The notes beneath the pieces are model-generated. The model searched no databases, was not told where the DNA came from, and saw only the letters and a program-made list of their open reading frames with translations. From Microbispora catharanthi (GTDB lineage Bacteria > Actinomycetota > Actinomycetes > Streptosporangiales > Streptosporangiaceae), in NCBI RefSeq assembly GCF_006334915.2, contig NZ_VDMA02000002.1:186001-250000 (forward strand): a stretch of 64,000 nucleotides of DNA. The letters are read 5' to 3'. The translations under genes and the position numbers were made by a program. Below are positions 9,596 to 18,060 of the stretch, piece by piece. How positions within the stretch are numbered: the first letter of the stretch is position 1; every line of letters begins with the position of its first letter.

Positions 9596-11439
9596 CGGTC
9601 CACTCCCAGATCGTCGAACGTCGCGCGGAGCACCCCGAGCGCGTCACAGCCGGCGTACAGGGTGGCGTCCACCCCCTCATACTCCCCCTTCCCGGCCAGC
9701 CAGACCCTGCGCGCCCCGGCCTCCCGCAGCGCAGCCGCGACCGCCGCGGCGTGCTCGCCGTACAGCCGGTCGCTGGAGCACAGGCAGGCCACGGGGGTGC
9801 CGCAGTCGCGGAAGGCCGCGCCGATCGCGGCCGGGTCGGTGCCCGGGCCGCTGGTGACGGTGGCGACGCCGCCCGCCGCGAACAGGTTGGCGGCGAACGT
9901 CGCCCTCGCGGTGTGCGCGGCGACCGGCCCGATCGTGGCGAGGAACACCGTGGGACGGCTCGGCTGGGCGTCGGCGAGGTCGCGCAGCGCCTCGAACTCC
10001 TCGGCGTAGCGCATCACCGGCAGTCCCCCACCCGACACCTCACCCGACGCCCCACCGGACACACCGCCGGACGTCGCGGCGAGCCCATGGCCGGGCCGCC
10101 GGGACACCGGCCTCTCCTTCAGGTCGGGGAACTCGCTGACTCCCGTGATCGGGTCGCGGCGGTGGGCGAGGTTGTCCGCGCGCCTGGCCCTGGTCGCCGC
10201 CAGCCGCTCGGGAACCAGCCGATCCAGCGCGGCCGCCATGCCGCCGGCCCGCTCGATCTCCTGGAACCACTCCCAGGCCCGGGCGGCGAGGTCGTCGGTG
10301 AGCCGTTCCACGTACCAGGAGCCGCCGGCCGGGTCGGCCACGTGGGCGACGTTCGCCTCCTCCACCAGCAGCGACTGGGTGTTGCGGGCGATGCGGCGGG
10401 CGAACGCGTCGGGCAGCCCGAGGCAGGCGTCGAACGGCTGGACGGTCACCGCGTCCGCCCCGCCCGCCCCGGCCGCGAAGCAGGCCACGGTCGTGCGCAG
10501 CATGTTCACCCAGGGGTCCCTGACGGTCATCATCGCCGACGAGGTGACCGCGTGCTGAAGCTGCCTGCCGGGTTCCCGCGCGACCTCTGTGACCTCGGCG
10601 ATCCGCGCCCACAGCCGCCGTGCGGCCCGGAGCTTGGCGATGGTGAGGAACTGGTCGGCGGTCGCGGCGTAGCGAAACTCGATCTGCCCGAACGCCTGCT
10701 CGGCGGTCAGGCCGGCATCCGTCAGCGCTCGCAGGTAGGCGACGCCGGTCGCGACCGAGCAGCCGAGCTCCTCGGCGTCGGCGCCGCCCGCGTCGTGGTA
10801 GGGCAGCGCGTCGACGGTGATCGCCCGCAGGCCGGGGTGATCCGCGGCGCAGCGGCGGGCGAGCGCCACTGCGGTGCCGGTGTCCACGGTCGCGCCGATG
10901 CGGGCCGCCAGCCCGATCGGGTCGGCGCCCAGATTGCCCCCGGGCAGCGCCACCCCGCCGGCCACCCCGTCGACCAGGCGCAGGAACGCCTCCGCCGCCT
11001 CGGCCGTACGCGGGCCGGCGTCGAGGACGACCGGGGCGAGGTCGAGCAGGACGCCGTCGAGCACGGCCGGCAGCGCGGCCGGGTCGATCGCGCTCAGATC
11101 GAGCCACAGGGATGTGACGCCGTTCTCCAGGTCGGCGTGGATCGCCTCCCGGGTCGCGGCCGGATCGGGGTCGGCGTGCCGCTGGCGCACGTCCCACGGG
11201 CCCGGCGCACGCGTCGTTCGCGGCGCGGCCGGCAGGTCGGCGGCGTCGTACAGCGGGGCGACCGCCACCCCGTCGTAGGTCGCGGTGGTCAGGGCGGCCT
11301 CGGCCTCGTCCGGCGAACCGTCCCAGCCGGATCTGCGCAGCACCTCGGCCGCGAGCGTCCTCCACTGCTCCCGCGTGGCCTGCGGGAACCCCGCTGCGGG
11401 ATCGGCGAGATCGTCGAGTTCAACAGGCGGCACCGTCAT
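9592..11439 (-). CDS. mutA: Methylmalonyl-CoA mutase small subunit
   Basis: 615 residues, the non-catalytic partner of MutB. The barrel half keeps family segments such as [26 protein letters not shown] and [26 protein letters not shown]. The C-terminal cobalamin-like domain lacks the DxHxxG ligand motif, as expected for the small subunit. An odd Gly/Ser-rich insert ([16 protein letters not shown], about residues 455-470) joins the two halves. First gene of the operon. A TAGCAT hexamer ends seven bases before the ATG and no Shine-Dalgarno is present, suggesting a leaderless transcript. Confidence 0.95.
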   Translation of the reverse strand: MTVPPVELDDLADPAAGFPQATREQWRTLAAEVLRRSGWDGSPDEAEAALTTATYDGVAVAPLYDAADLPAAPRTTRAPGPWDVRQRHADPDPAATREAIHADLENGVTSLWLDLSAIDPAALPAVLDGVLLDLAPVVLDAGPRTAEAAEAFLRLVDGVAGGVALPGGNLGADPIGLAARIGATVDTGTAVALARRCAADHPGLRAITVDALPYHDAGGADAEELGCSVATGVAYLRALTDAGLTAEQAFGQIEFRYAATADQFLTIAKLRAARRLWARIAEVTEVAREPGRQLQHAVTSSAMMTVRDPWVNMLRTTVACFAAGAGGADAVTVQPFDACLGLPDAFARRIARNTQSLLVEEANVAHVADPAGGSWYVERLTDDLAARAWEWFQEIERAGGMAAALDRLVPERLAATRARRADNLAHRRDPITGVSEFPDLKERPVSRRPGHGLAATSGGVSGGASGEVSGGGLPVMRYAEEFEALRDLADAQPSRPTVFLATIGPVAAHTARATFAANLFAAGGVATVTSGPGTDPAAIGAAFRDCGTPVACLCSSDRLYGEHAAAVAAALREAGARRVWLAGKGEYEGVDATLYAGCDALGVLRATFDDLGVDR

Positions 11440-11446
11440 GAACCGG

Positions 11447-11452
11447 ATGCTA
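11447..11452 (-). promoter_or_regulatory. Candidate -10 element of mutA-mutB-meaB
   Basis: On the minus strand the hexamer TAGCAT matches the actinobacterial -10 consensus TANNNT and is followed by seven bases and the mutA ATG. With no ribosome site in between, transcription would start at or next to the A of the ATG. No convincing -35 is seen. Confidence 0.45.
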
Positions 11453-11556
11453 AATGCACCGGCCCGGCCTCGGGGCTCCGGGGTCCCGGTCTGTGGACAA
11501 CGCCGACCGGGCGCAGTCGCGATCTTCCTCGGTATTGCGATGCCGGGCCGGGCTCC

Positions 11557-12336
11557 TCAGGACGTGGCGAACGCGGCGTTCCAGGTCTCGGGGCCGACGA
11601 TGCCGTCCGCGTCGAGGTGCCGGTCCTTCTGGAACCTGCGGCACACGTCCTGGGAGTCCGGCCCGTACGCGCCGTCCACGGCGATGTCGTAGCCGAGCTC
11701 CTTCATCCGGGCCTGCCAGGCGCGCACGTCGTCGCCGCGCATCACGGGCGGGTATTTGAGCAGGCGGCCGGGCCACTGCCGCGTGGGCTCCGGTTCGGGC
11801 TCCGGCTCCGGCTCCGGCTGTGTGGTGCCGGGACGCGGCGCGCCCTTCCTGATCCAGGCGTACAGCGGGTCGCCGGGGCAGTCGGTGGAGTAGCCGTCGC
11901 GGTGGCCCTTGATCTCCTTGCCCGCGCCGCCCTTGGCGCGCAGATACTCCACCGCGTCCAGGATCGCGTGCAGGATGCCGTCGGTCGGCTGGATCAGGCC
12001 GGCGTTGCCGACGAGACCGAGCACGGCGTAATGGCCGGAGTTCAGGCCGGGGCCGTTGGCGGCCGGCAGGTGTCCCGGCCCGCGGCCGACGAAGACCTTC
12101 CGATGCGGGCAGGCCACCATCGAATATCCGATGTCGATCCAGCCGTTGCCGTCGATGTGGAAGTTCTGGATGGACTTCACCATGGCCACGCACTTGGCGT
12201 GGTCGGTGACGATACCCGGGTCCACCCGGCCGCCGGTGTAGTGGACCTTCACCCCGCGGGTGGAGGTCAGCGACGAGTACGAGCCCCTGGGAGGACGCGC
12301 GCCCCATTCAGCGCGGGACACGAGATCGATGGCCAC
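11557..12336 (-). CDS. N-acetylmuramoyl-L-alanine amidase with peptidoglycan-binding domain
   Basis: 259 residues from the GTG at 12336, which has GGAGAG a few bases upstream. Residues 1-165 are an amidase_2/PGRP domain: AEWGARPPRG, first zinc His in KVHYTGG, and the second His plus Cys in KGHRDGYSTDCPGD. A proline-glutamate linker (about six PE repeats, residues 173-185) leads to a PG_binding_1 domain (DDVRAWQARMKELGYDIAVDGAYG; FQKDRHLDADGIVGPETWNAAF). It cleaves the amide bond between MurNAc and the stem peptide. No signal peptide is visible, so it may be a phage-endolysin-like enzyme or exported by another route. Divergent from the AAA ATPase gene. Confidence 0.92.
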   Translation of the reverse strand: MAIDLVSRAEWGARPPRGSYSSLTSTRGVKVHYTGGRVDPGIVTDHAKCVAMVKSIQNFHIDGNGWIDIGYSMVACPHRKVFVGRGPGHLPAANGPGLNSGHYAVLGLVGNAGLIQPTDGILHAILDAVEYLRAKGGAGKEIKGHRDGYSTDCPGDPLYAWIRKGAPRPGTTQPEPEPEPEPEPTRQWPGRLLKYPPVMRGDDVRAWQARMKELGYDIAVDGAYGPDSQDVCRRFQKDRHLDADGIVGPETWNAAFATS

Positions 12337-12498
12337 AGTGCTCTCCGTTGAAAACCGTACGACTGGACACCGAGCGTAGCGGTAACGCCCCAGCAGGTAC
12401 TGCCTTTTGCCCATATGAAACTGCTTAAACAGCAAGCAAACTGAATAGGCCCATAAATCCATTCGACAGAGCGAGTCGTACGTCGAGATCATCGCCGT
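12337..12498. promoter_or_regulatory. Divergent intergenic region between amidase and AAA ATPase
   Basis: 162 bases, noticeably richer in A/T than the flanks (12400-12470), as expected for back-to-back promoters. A TACGCT hexamer on the minus strand (about 12374-12379) is a possible -10 for the amidase. No strong operator palindrome seen. Confidence 0.35.
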
Positions 12499-13614
12499 AT
12501 GTCCGTTCTCAAGGAGGTCGACTTCTCTCCTCACTCCACGCCCCCACCGCCGGTGCCGATGCGGATCTGGCTCGACGACACCGACAGCCCGGCCGACGTG
12601 ATCGACGCCATGGCGCTGTCGCCGTTCGCGACCGGCGAGCAGCCCTGGTCCCGCACCACCAGCCTCGGCCGGGTCCGCGCCGACGCCCCGCTGACCGCCG
12701 AGGGCGGCCGGCTGCTGCGCGTCGCCCAGCACACCGACGGGTACGAGACCCGGCTGATCGCGGGCGAGGGATGGACGCTGCGGGTGGTCCGCGGGGCGAA
12801 CCGGTCGGCGACGCTCACCGCCACGGCGGTGAGCGAGGAACTGGCCGGCTCGGTTCTGGAGCAGGCGACCAGGAACGCGGAGGAGGCGGCTCCCGACGCC
12901 GACCACGTGCGAATGGGCTTCTGGTGGAGGTCGAGCCACGGGCCGCACCGCTCCGCCAAGCCCATCACGACCTCCTCCTGGCGGGAGATCAGGAGGAACT
13001 ACCCCACGGCGGCCGTCGGCCGCCTGGACGCCCTGATGGCGACGACCGCGGCCGATGTGACGGGCCGGCTGGTCCTCCTGCACGGCCCGCCCGGCACCGG
13101 CAAGACGACGCTGCTGCGCACGCTCGCGCGTGAGTGGGCGTCCTGGTGCCAGGTCGACTGCGTGCTCGACCCCGAGTTGCTGTTCAACGACCCGGGCTAC
13201 CTGATGGACGTCGCCGTCGGCTGGGACGGCCCGGGTGAGGACCAGGAGCCGCGCTGGCGGCTGCTCGTCCTGGAGGACTGCGACGAACTGATCCGCGCCG
13301 AGGCCAAGCAGTCGACGGGCCAGGGCCTTTCGCGCCTGCTCAACCTGACCGACGGGCTGCTCGGCCAGGGCAGGGACGTGCTCGTGGCCATCACGACCAA
13401 CGAGGACCTCAGCAGGCTCCATCCGGCCGTCGTACGGCCCGGACGGTGCCTGGCCCAGATCGAGGTCGGCCGGTTCGACGCCGGGCAGGCGGCCGAGTGG
13501 CTGGGCGCGGGGGGCGCCGGCGCGGGCGGCGCGACACTGGCCGAGTTGTTCGCCCTGCGGGACGGCCGCCCGGCCGCCGCCGAACCCGCCCCCGCCACCG
13601 GCCTCTATCTCTGA
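12499..13614 (+). CDS. DUF5925/AAA-family ATPase
   Basis: 371 residues. The N-terminal 150 residues match the DUF5925 type found before AAA modules in actinomycetes (MRIWLDDTDSPADVIDAMAL). The ATPase follows: Walker A GPPGTGKTT at 196-204, Walker B RLLVLEDCDEL around 254-264, sensor-1-like VAITTNED and an arginine-finger-like VVRPGRC. The C-terminal lid is short and ends with a Pro/Ala-rich tail. The protein resembles single-domain AAA remodelling ATPases; the client is unknown. It stands alone, followed by a 17-bp tandem repeat that begins at its stop codon. Confidence 0.85.
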   Translation: MSVLKEVDFSPHSTPPPPVPMRIWLDDTDSPADVIDAMALSPFATGEQPWSRTTSLGRVRADAPLTAEGGRLLRVAQHTDGYETRLIAGEGWTLRVVRGANRSATLTATAVSEELAGSVLEQATRNAEEAAPDADHVRMGFWWRSSHGPHRSAKPITTSSWREIRRNYPTAAVGRLDALMATTAADVTGRLVLLHGPPGTGKTTLLRTLAREWASWCQVDCVLDPELLFNDPGYLMDVAVGWDGPGEDQEPRWRLLVLEDCDELIRAEAKQSTGQGLSRLLNLTDGLLGQGRDVLVAITTNEDLSRLHPAVVRPGRCLAQIEVGRFDAGQAAEWLGAGGAGAGGATLAELFALRDGRPAAAEPAPATGLYL

Positions 13615-13658
13615 CCGGCCGCACGATCTGACCGGCCGCACGATCTGACCAGCCGCAC
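13613..13658. repeat. 17-bp tandem repeat, 2.7 copies
   Basis: The unit gaccggccgcacgatct occurs perfectly at 13613-13629 and 13630-13646 and partially (gaccagccgcac) at 13647-13658. It starts inside the stop codon of the AAA ATPase gene. Replication slippage is the simplest explanation. Confidence 0.9.
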
Positions 13659-13713
13659 AGAGCACGGTCGCCGATGGCGTAGCGTCCCATGTGTCGGATA
13701 CGTAAACCATCCG

Positions 13714-14871
13714 ATGTGCCAGGTCGGGGCGGTAACAACAATCGGCGAGGTGGTCACCCTGCTGTCGGCCGGACCGAGCCCCCAGGTGAGCCCCGTCGTC
13801 CTCCACCGGTGGTCCGTCGAGGCCCGGGAGGCGGGGACGGCGAAATATCTGGATCCGTTCGCTCCCGGCGGCGAGCGGGAGTGGCCCTACATCCGCTGGA
13901 CGTCCCCCGAGCGGGAGATCGGCTTCGCGGCCACCGAACTGGTGCCGTCGTGGACGGCCGCCGCGCCGCCCGGCGCCTGGCTGGAGATCGAGATCCAGGC
14001 GAGGACCGTCACCGGCGACCTGACCAAGTGGTACGTCATGGGCCGGTGGGCCGAGACCGACGCCGACATCCACCGCACGTCGCTGCCCGGCCAGGGGGAC
14101 GCCGACGGGGACGTCGCCGTCGACACCTTCGTCGCCGCCCGCCCCGTGACGTCGTACCGCGTCCGCGCCACCCTGTACGGCAGCGGCGGCGGCATGCGCT
14201 CGCTCACCGTGATGGCCTCGGCCGTGGGGCAGGCGGGCAGAGGCGGCCCGCCGGGGCCGCGGGCGATCGAGCTCGACGTGCCGCGCCGTTCGCAGAAGGT
14301 CCACGTGGGGCACTATCCGCAGTGGGACGGCGGCGGGGAGTCCTGGTGCAGCCCCGCGTCGTTCACGATGGTGCTGGGCTACTGGGGGCTGGGGCCCGCC
14401 CCGGCCGACCTCGCCTGGGTGACCCCCGGCGACCCGTGCCCGGCGGTCGACCACGCCGCGCGCGACATGTACGACCACAGCTACCAGGGCACCGGCAACT
14501 GGCCCTTCGGCGTCGCGTACGCCGGACGGTACGGGCTGGACGGCTTCGTCACGCGGCTGCGCTCGCTGGCCGAGCTGGAGCGGTTCATCGCCGCCGGGAT
14601 CCCGGTGATCACCTCTCAGGCGTTCCGCGATCACGAGCTTCCCGGTGCCGGATACTCCACCGGCGGGCACATCATGGTCGTCACCGGATTCACGGCGGAG
14701 GGCGACGTGATCGCGAACGATCCGGCCGCGCCGGACGACGGCGGCGTGCGGCGGGTGTATCCCCGCGCGGCGTTCGAGAGCGTCTGGCTGCGCGCCACGA
14801 GCAGCGGGGGGATCGCGCACATCGTGCATCCCCCCGGCACTCCGCTTCCAGACTCCGGGGGGAACTGGTGA
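13714..14871 (+). CDS. C39-like cysteine peptidase
   Basis: 385 residues. The N-terminal 180 residues are beta-rich with no family I recognise; residues 190-370 are a peptidase_C39_2 (papain-like) domain beginning with the typical DVPRRSQKVHVGHYPQWDGG. The catalytic Cys is C212 in ESWCSPASF, the His is H319 in STGGHIMVVTG, and N335-D336 in IANDPAAP gives the third residue. No signal peptide is seen from this ATG. The start has no ribosome site; a TACGTA hexamer nine bases upstream could make it leaderless. The stop overlaps the S9 peptidase GTG by four bases, so the two are co-translated. Substrate unknown. Confidence 0.85.
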   Translation: MCQVGAVTTIGEVVTLLSAGPSPQVSPVVLHRWSVEAREAGTAKYLDPFAPGGEREWPYIRWTSPEREIGFAATELVPSWTAAAPPGAWLEIEIQARTVTGDLTKWYVMGRWAETDADIHRTSLPGQGDADGDVAVDTFVAARPVTSYRVRATLYGSGGGMRSLTVMASAVGQAGRGGPPGPRAIELDVPRRSQKVHVGHYPQWDGGGESWCSPASFTMVLGYWGLGPAPADLAWVTPGDPCPAVDHAARDMYDHSYQGTGNWPFGVAYAGRYGLDGFVTRLRSLAELERFIAAGIPVITSQAFRDHELPGAGYSTGGHIMVVTGFTAEGDVIANDPAAPDDGGVRRVYPRAAFESVWLRATSSGGIAHIVHPPGTPLPDSGGNW

Positions 14872-16697
14872 CCATTCGGGCCGTCGACGTCGCGCGGGTG
14901 GACGACCGCCCGCTGTGGGTGGAGACCTCCGGAGACGAGGTCTGGTGGGACGAGCCGCGCCCGCGGGAGGGCGGCCGGCGCTGCGTGGTGCGGCGCAGGG
15001 CCGACGGTGTGATCGAGGACGTGCTCCCGCAGGGCTGGAACGCCAGGAACCGGGTCATGGAGTACGGCGGGCGGTCCTGGCGGGCGCACGAGGGCCGTCT
15101 GGTGTTCACCAACTGGGCGGACGGCCGGATCTACCTGTGCTCCCCCGGCGGGGAGCCGGTCCCGCTCACTCCCGAGGAGCCCGCCCGCTACGCCGACCTC
15201 GTCGTCCACGGCGACGAGGTGTGGTGCGTGCGCGAGCGGGGCGACGCGCGCAGCGGCGAGCGCGACATCGTCGCGGTCCCGCTGGACGGCTCCCCCCTGC
15301 GTAGCGTGGTGAAAACCCATCATTTCCTGATGAACCCGCGCGTCTCGCCGGACGGCCGGTCGCTCGCCTGGATCGGCTGGAACCACCCGGACATGCCCTG
15401 GGACGCCACCGAGCTCTGCGTCGGATCCGTGGACGGCGGCCCCCACCGCGTCCTGCTGTCCGGCGCGTCCACCTGCCAGGCCGAGTGGCACGACGACGAG
15501 AGCCTGTACGCCGTCACCGACCCCACCGGCTGGTGGAACATCCACCTCGTCGGCCTGGACGGCACGGCGCGCGACCTGACCCCGGTGCCGCTGGAGTTCG
15601 GCGACGCCACCTGGAAGATCGGCGCCACGTTCTTCGCCGTCGCCGACGGGCGGATCGCCGCCGTGTACGGCACGGCCGACGAGCGGCGGCTCGGGGTCCT
15701 CGACGACCCCGCGAAGGCCGGTTCCGTCCGCGACGTCGGCGGCGGCTACACCTACTGGGCGTCCGCCCTGTCGGCCCGGGGCTCCCATGTCGTGGGCGTC
15801 GCGGCCTCGCCCCACCGGCCGTACGAGGTGGTGCGGGTCCACCTGGAAACGGGGGCGCACGAGGTGCTGTCCCCGGGCAAGCCGGTGCCCGAGGACACGG
15901 AGCTGCCGACGCCCGAGGCGGTGACCGTCGAGGGGGTCCACGCGCACCTGTACGCCCCGGCGGGCGGCGGGCCCGCGCCGTACGTGGTGTTCGTGCACGG
16001 CGGTCCGACGAGTTCGGCCCCGCCGGTGCTCGACCTGGAGATCGCGTACTTCACCAGCAGGGGCATCGGCGTCGCCGAGGTCAACTACGGCGGCTCCACC
16101 GGCTACGGCCGGGCCTACCGCGAGCGGCTGCGCCACAGCTGGGGCGTGGTGGACGTGCGCGACTGCGAGACGGTGGCGCGGTGGCTGCTGGACAGCGGGC
16201 GGGCGGAGAAGGTCGCGATCAGAGGCGGCAGCGCGGGCGGCTGGACGTCGATGGCCGCGCTCGTCCACAGCGACGTCTTCTGCGGCGCGGTGTCCCACTA
16301 CGGCATCTCCGACCCCGAACACTGGGCGGCGGAGACGCACGACTTCGAGTCGCGCTACCTCGACGGGCTGATCGGCCCGCTGCCCGAGACCCGGCAGCGC
16401 TACGTGGACAGGTCCCCCGAACTGCATGCGGAACGGGCATCCGGCCCGGCCCTGCTCCTGCACGGCCTGGAAGACAAGGTGGTCGATCCCGCGCAGTCGG
16501 AGCGCTTCGCCGCCGCGCTGGCCCGCCACGGGCACCGGTGGGCGTACCTCACGTTCGAGGGGGAACAGCACGGGTGGCGGCGTGAGGAGACCATCGTCCG
16601 GGCCCTGGAGGCCGAGCTGGCCTTCTACGGGATCGTCTTCGGCTTTCCGACGCCCGAGGTCCCGCCCCTGACGCTCCACAAGGGGGAGACACGGTGA
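14868..16697 (+). CDS. S9 (prolyl oligopeptidase) family serine peptidase
   Basis: 609 residues. Residues 1-360 form repeated beta-strands consistent with the substrate-gating propeller; the alpha/beta-hydrolase domain follows. The triad is visible: S455 in GGSAGGW, D536 in LEDKVVDP and H568 in EGEQHGW. The oxyanion region VVFVHGGPTSS and NYGGSTGYGRAYRE are typical of the acylaminoacyl-peptidase/DPP subgroup. Likely a cytoplasmic oligopeptidase acting with the C39 and M20 peptidases of the same operon. The GTG overlaps the upstream stop as GTGA; the gene's own stop overlaps another GTG in the same way. Confidence 0.92.
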   Translation: MTIRAVDVARVDDRPLWVETSGDEVWWDEPRPREGGRRCVVRRRADGVIEDVLPQGWNARNRVMEYGGRSWRAHEGRLVFTNWADGRIYLCSPGGEPVPLTPEEPARYADLVVHGDEVWCVRERGDARSGERDIVAVPLDGSPLRSVVKTHHFLMNPRVSPDGRSLAWIGWNHPDMPWDATELCVGSVDGGPHRVLLSGASTCQAEWHDDESLYAVTDPTGWWNIHLVGLDGTARDLTPVPLEFGDATWKIGATFFAVADGRIAAVYGTADERRLGVLDDPAKAGSVRDVGGGYTYWASALSARGSHVVGVAASPHRPYEVVRVHLETGAHEVLSPGKPVPEDTELPTPEAVTVEGVHAHLYAPAGGGPAPYVVFVHGGPTSSAPPVLDLEIAYFTSRGIGVAEVNYGGSTGYGRAYRERLRHSWGVVDVRDCETVARWLLDSGRAEKVAIRGGSAGGWTSMAALVHSDVFCGAVSHYGISDPEHWAAETHDFESRYLDGLIGPLPETRQRYVDRSPELHAERASGPALLLHGLEDKVVDPAQSERFAAALARHGHRWAYLTFEGEQHGWRREETIVRALEAELAFYGIVFGFPTPEVPPLTLHKGETR

Positions 16698-16777
16698 GCG
16701 AGCGGAGCGAGCGAACCAATAGACACGGCGCGATTCGCTCATGCGACTCCGAGCCGTCAGGCGAGGAGGTGGCATGA
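16694..16777 (+). CDS. 27-codon linking ORF between S9 and M20 genes
   Basis: A GTG at 16694 overlaps the S9 stop (GTGA); the frame runs 27 codons and ends at a TGA that overlaps the M20 ATG at 16774 (ATGA). The first part contains the motif gcgagcggagcgagcgaac, an imperfect gcgagcg duplication that I recall as common in gene starts and junctions of Streptosporangiales and Actinomadura genomes. The ORF could couple translation of the two peptidases rather than make a functional peptide. It encodes a polar, Ser/Arg/Glu-rich peptide with no hydrophobic segment. Confidence 0.4.
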   Translation: MSERSERTNRHGAIRSCDSEPSGEEVA

Positions 16778-18054
16778 GCGAGGTCGCGACGATCTGCTCG
16801 GAACTACTGCGGATCGACACCACCAACGACGGGTCCGGCGACGGGCCGGGCGAGCGGCGGGCCGCCGAATACGTGGCGTCCCTGCTCGCCGAGGTCGGCA
16901 TCGAGCCGATGGTGTTCGAGTCGGCGCCGCGCCGCACCAGCGTGGTGGCGCGCATCCCCGGCGACAGCCCCGACGCGCTGCTCCTGCACGGGCACCTCGA
17001 CGTCGTGCCCGCCGACCCGGCCGAATGGCGTACGCACCCGTTCTCCGGGGAGATCGAGGACGGCTGCGTGCACGGCCGGGGCGCGGTCGACATGAAGGGC
17101 ACGCTCGCCATGACCCTCGCCTGGGCCCGCGAGAACGCGCGCAGGGGCGTGCGCCCCAGGCGCGACCTCGTGCTGGCGTTCCTCGCCGACGAGGAGTCGA
17201 CCGGCGAGTACGGCGCGGGCCACGCGGTCGAGCGGCACCGCGACCTGTTCGAGGGCTGCACGGAGGCGATCAGCGAGTCCGGCGGCTTCTCCTGGTATGA
17301 GGGCGACGTCCGCATCTACCCGGTGGCCGTCGGGGAGCGCGGCACCGCCTGGATGCGCCTGACCGCCCGCGGCGTGCCCGGTCACGGCTCCAAGCCCGCC
17401 GTGGACAACCCCGTCGCGGAGCTCGCCCGGGCCCTCGCCCGCCTCGCCGACCATTCCTGGCCCGTACGGCTGACGCCCGAGGTGGCCCGGCTGATCGACG
17501 AGCTGGCGCGGGCGCTCGGCCGGCCGATCGACGTCGACCGGCTGGAGGAGGAGATCGAGCGGATTCCCCGCGCGGCAGCCCTGTTCAAGGGCGTGCTGCG
17601 CAACTCGGCCAACCCGACCATGCTCGACGCGGGATACAAGGTCAACGTCATCCCCGGCACGGCCGAGGCCCACGTCGACGGCCGGTTCCTGCCGGGGCAG
17701 CGCGACGAGTTCCTGGAGACCGTCGACCGGCTGCTCGGGCCGAAGGTCACCCGCGAGTTCGTCAGCTTCGAGGAGGCCGTCTCCTCCCCCGCCGAGGGCC
17801 TGTTCGACGAGCTCACCGCCGCCCTGCTCGCCGAGGACCCCAGCGGCAGGCCGGTGCCGTACGTCATGACCGGCGGCACCGACGCCAAGTGGTTCGCCAG
17901 GATCGGCATCAGGGGGTACGGCTTCGCGCCGCTGCTGCTGCCGCCGGACCTCGACTACTTCGGCATGTTCCACGGTCTCGACGAGCGCGTTCCGGTCGAG
18001 GGCCTGGAGTTCGGCGTCCGCGTCCTCGACCGGCTGCTCGTCGCGCCTTCGTAG
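16774..18054 (+). CDS. M20-family metallopeptidase (ArgE/DapE-like)
   Basis: 426 residues. I choose the ATG at 16774 because GAGGAGGT lies just upstream; an in-frame ATG 33 bases earlier has no ribosome site. Zinc ligand motifs of the M20 family are in order: LLLHGHLDVVPAD, GRGAVDMKG, ADEESTGEYGA and the C-terminal FHGLDERV. The dimerisation domain (residues about 195-310) contains GVPGHGSKPAVDNP. It hydrolyses acylated amino acids or dipeptides; last step of the C39-S9-M20 operon. It converges on the cyclase gene with only six bases between the stop codons. Confidence 0.92.
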   Translation: MSEVATICSELLRIDTTNDGSGDGPGERRAAEYVASLLAEVGIEPMVFESAPRRTSVVARIPGDSPDALLLHGHLDVVPADPAEWRTHPFSGEIEDGCVHGRGAVDMKGTLAMTLAWARENARRGVRPRRDLVLAFLADEESTGEYGAGHAVERHRDLFEGCTEAISESGGFSWYEGDVRIYPVAVGERGTAWMRLTARGVPGHGSKPAVDNPVAELARALARLADHSWPVRLTPEVARLIDELARALGRPIDVDRLEEEIERIPRAAALFKGVLRNSANPTMLDAGYKVNVIPGTAEAHVDGRFLPGQRDEFLETVDRLLGPKVTREFVSFEEAVSSPAEGLFDELTAALLAEDPSGRPVPYVMTGGTDAKWFARIGIRGYGFAPLLLPPDLDYFGMFHGLDERVPVEGLEFGVRVLDRLLVAPS

Positions 18055-18060
18055 AAACGC

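Noticed and set aside
7448..12351. Two long plus-strand frames of over 850 codons opposite the methylmalonyl-CoA mutase operon and amidase
   Set aside because: Antisense shadows with Arg/Gly/Val-rich composition; the minus-strand frames encode unmistakable MutA, MutB and MeaB.
11557..14829. 1090-codon minus-strand frame through the amidase, AAA and C39 genes
   Set aside because: Only the last 259 codons are a real gene; the rest is antisense to plus-strand genes with clear motifs.
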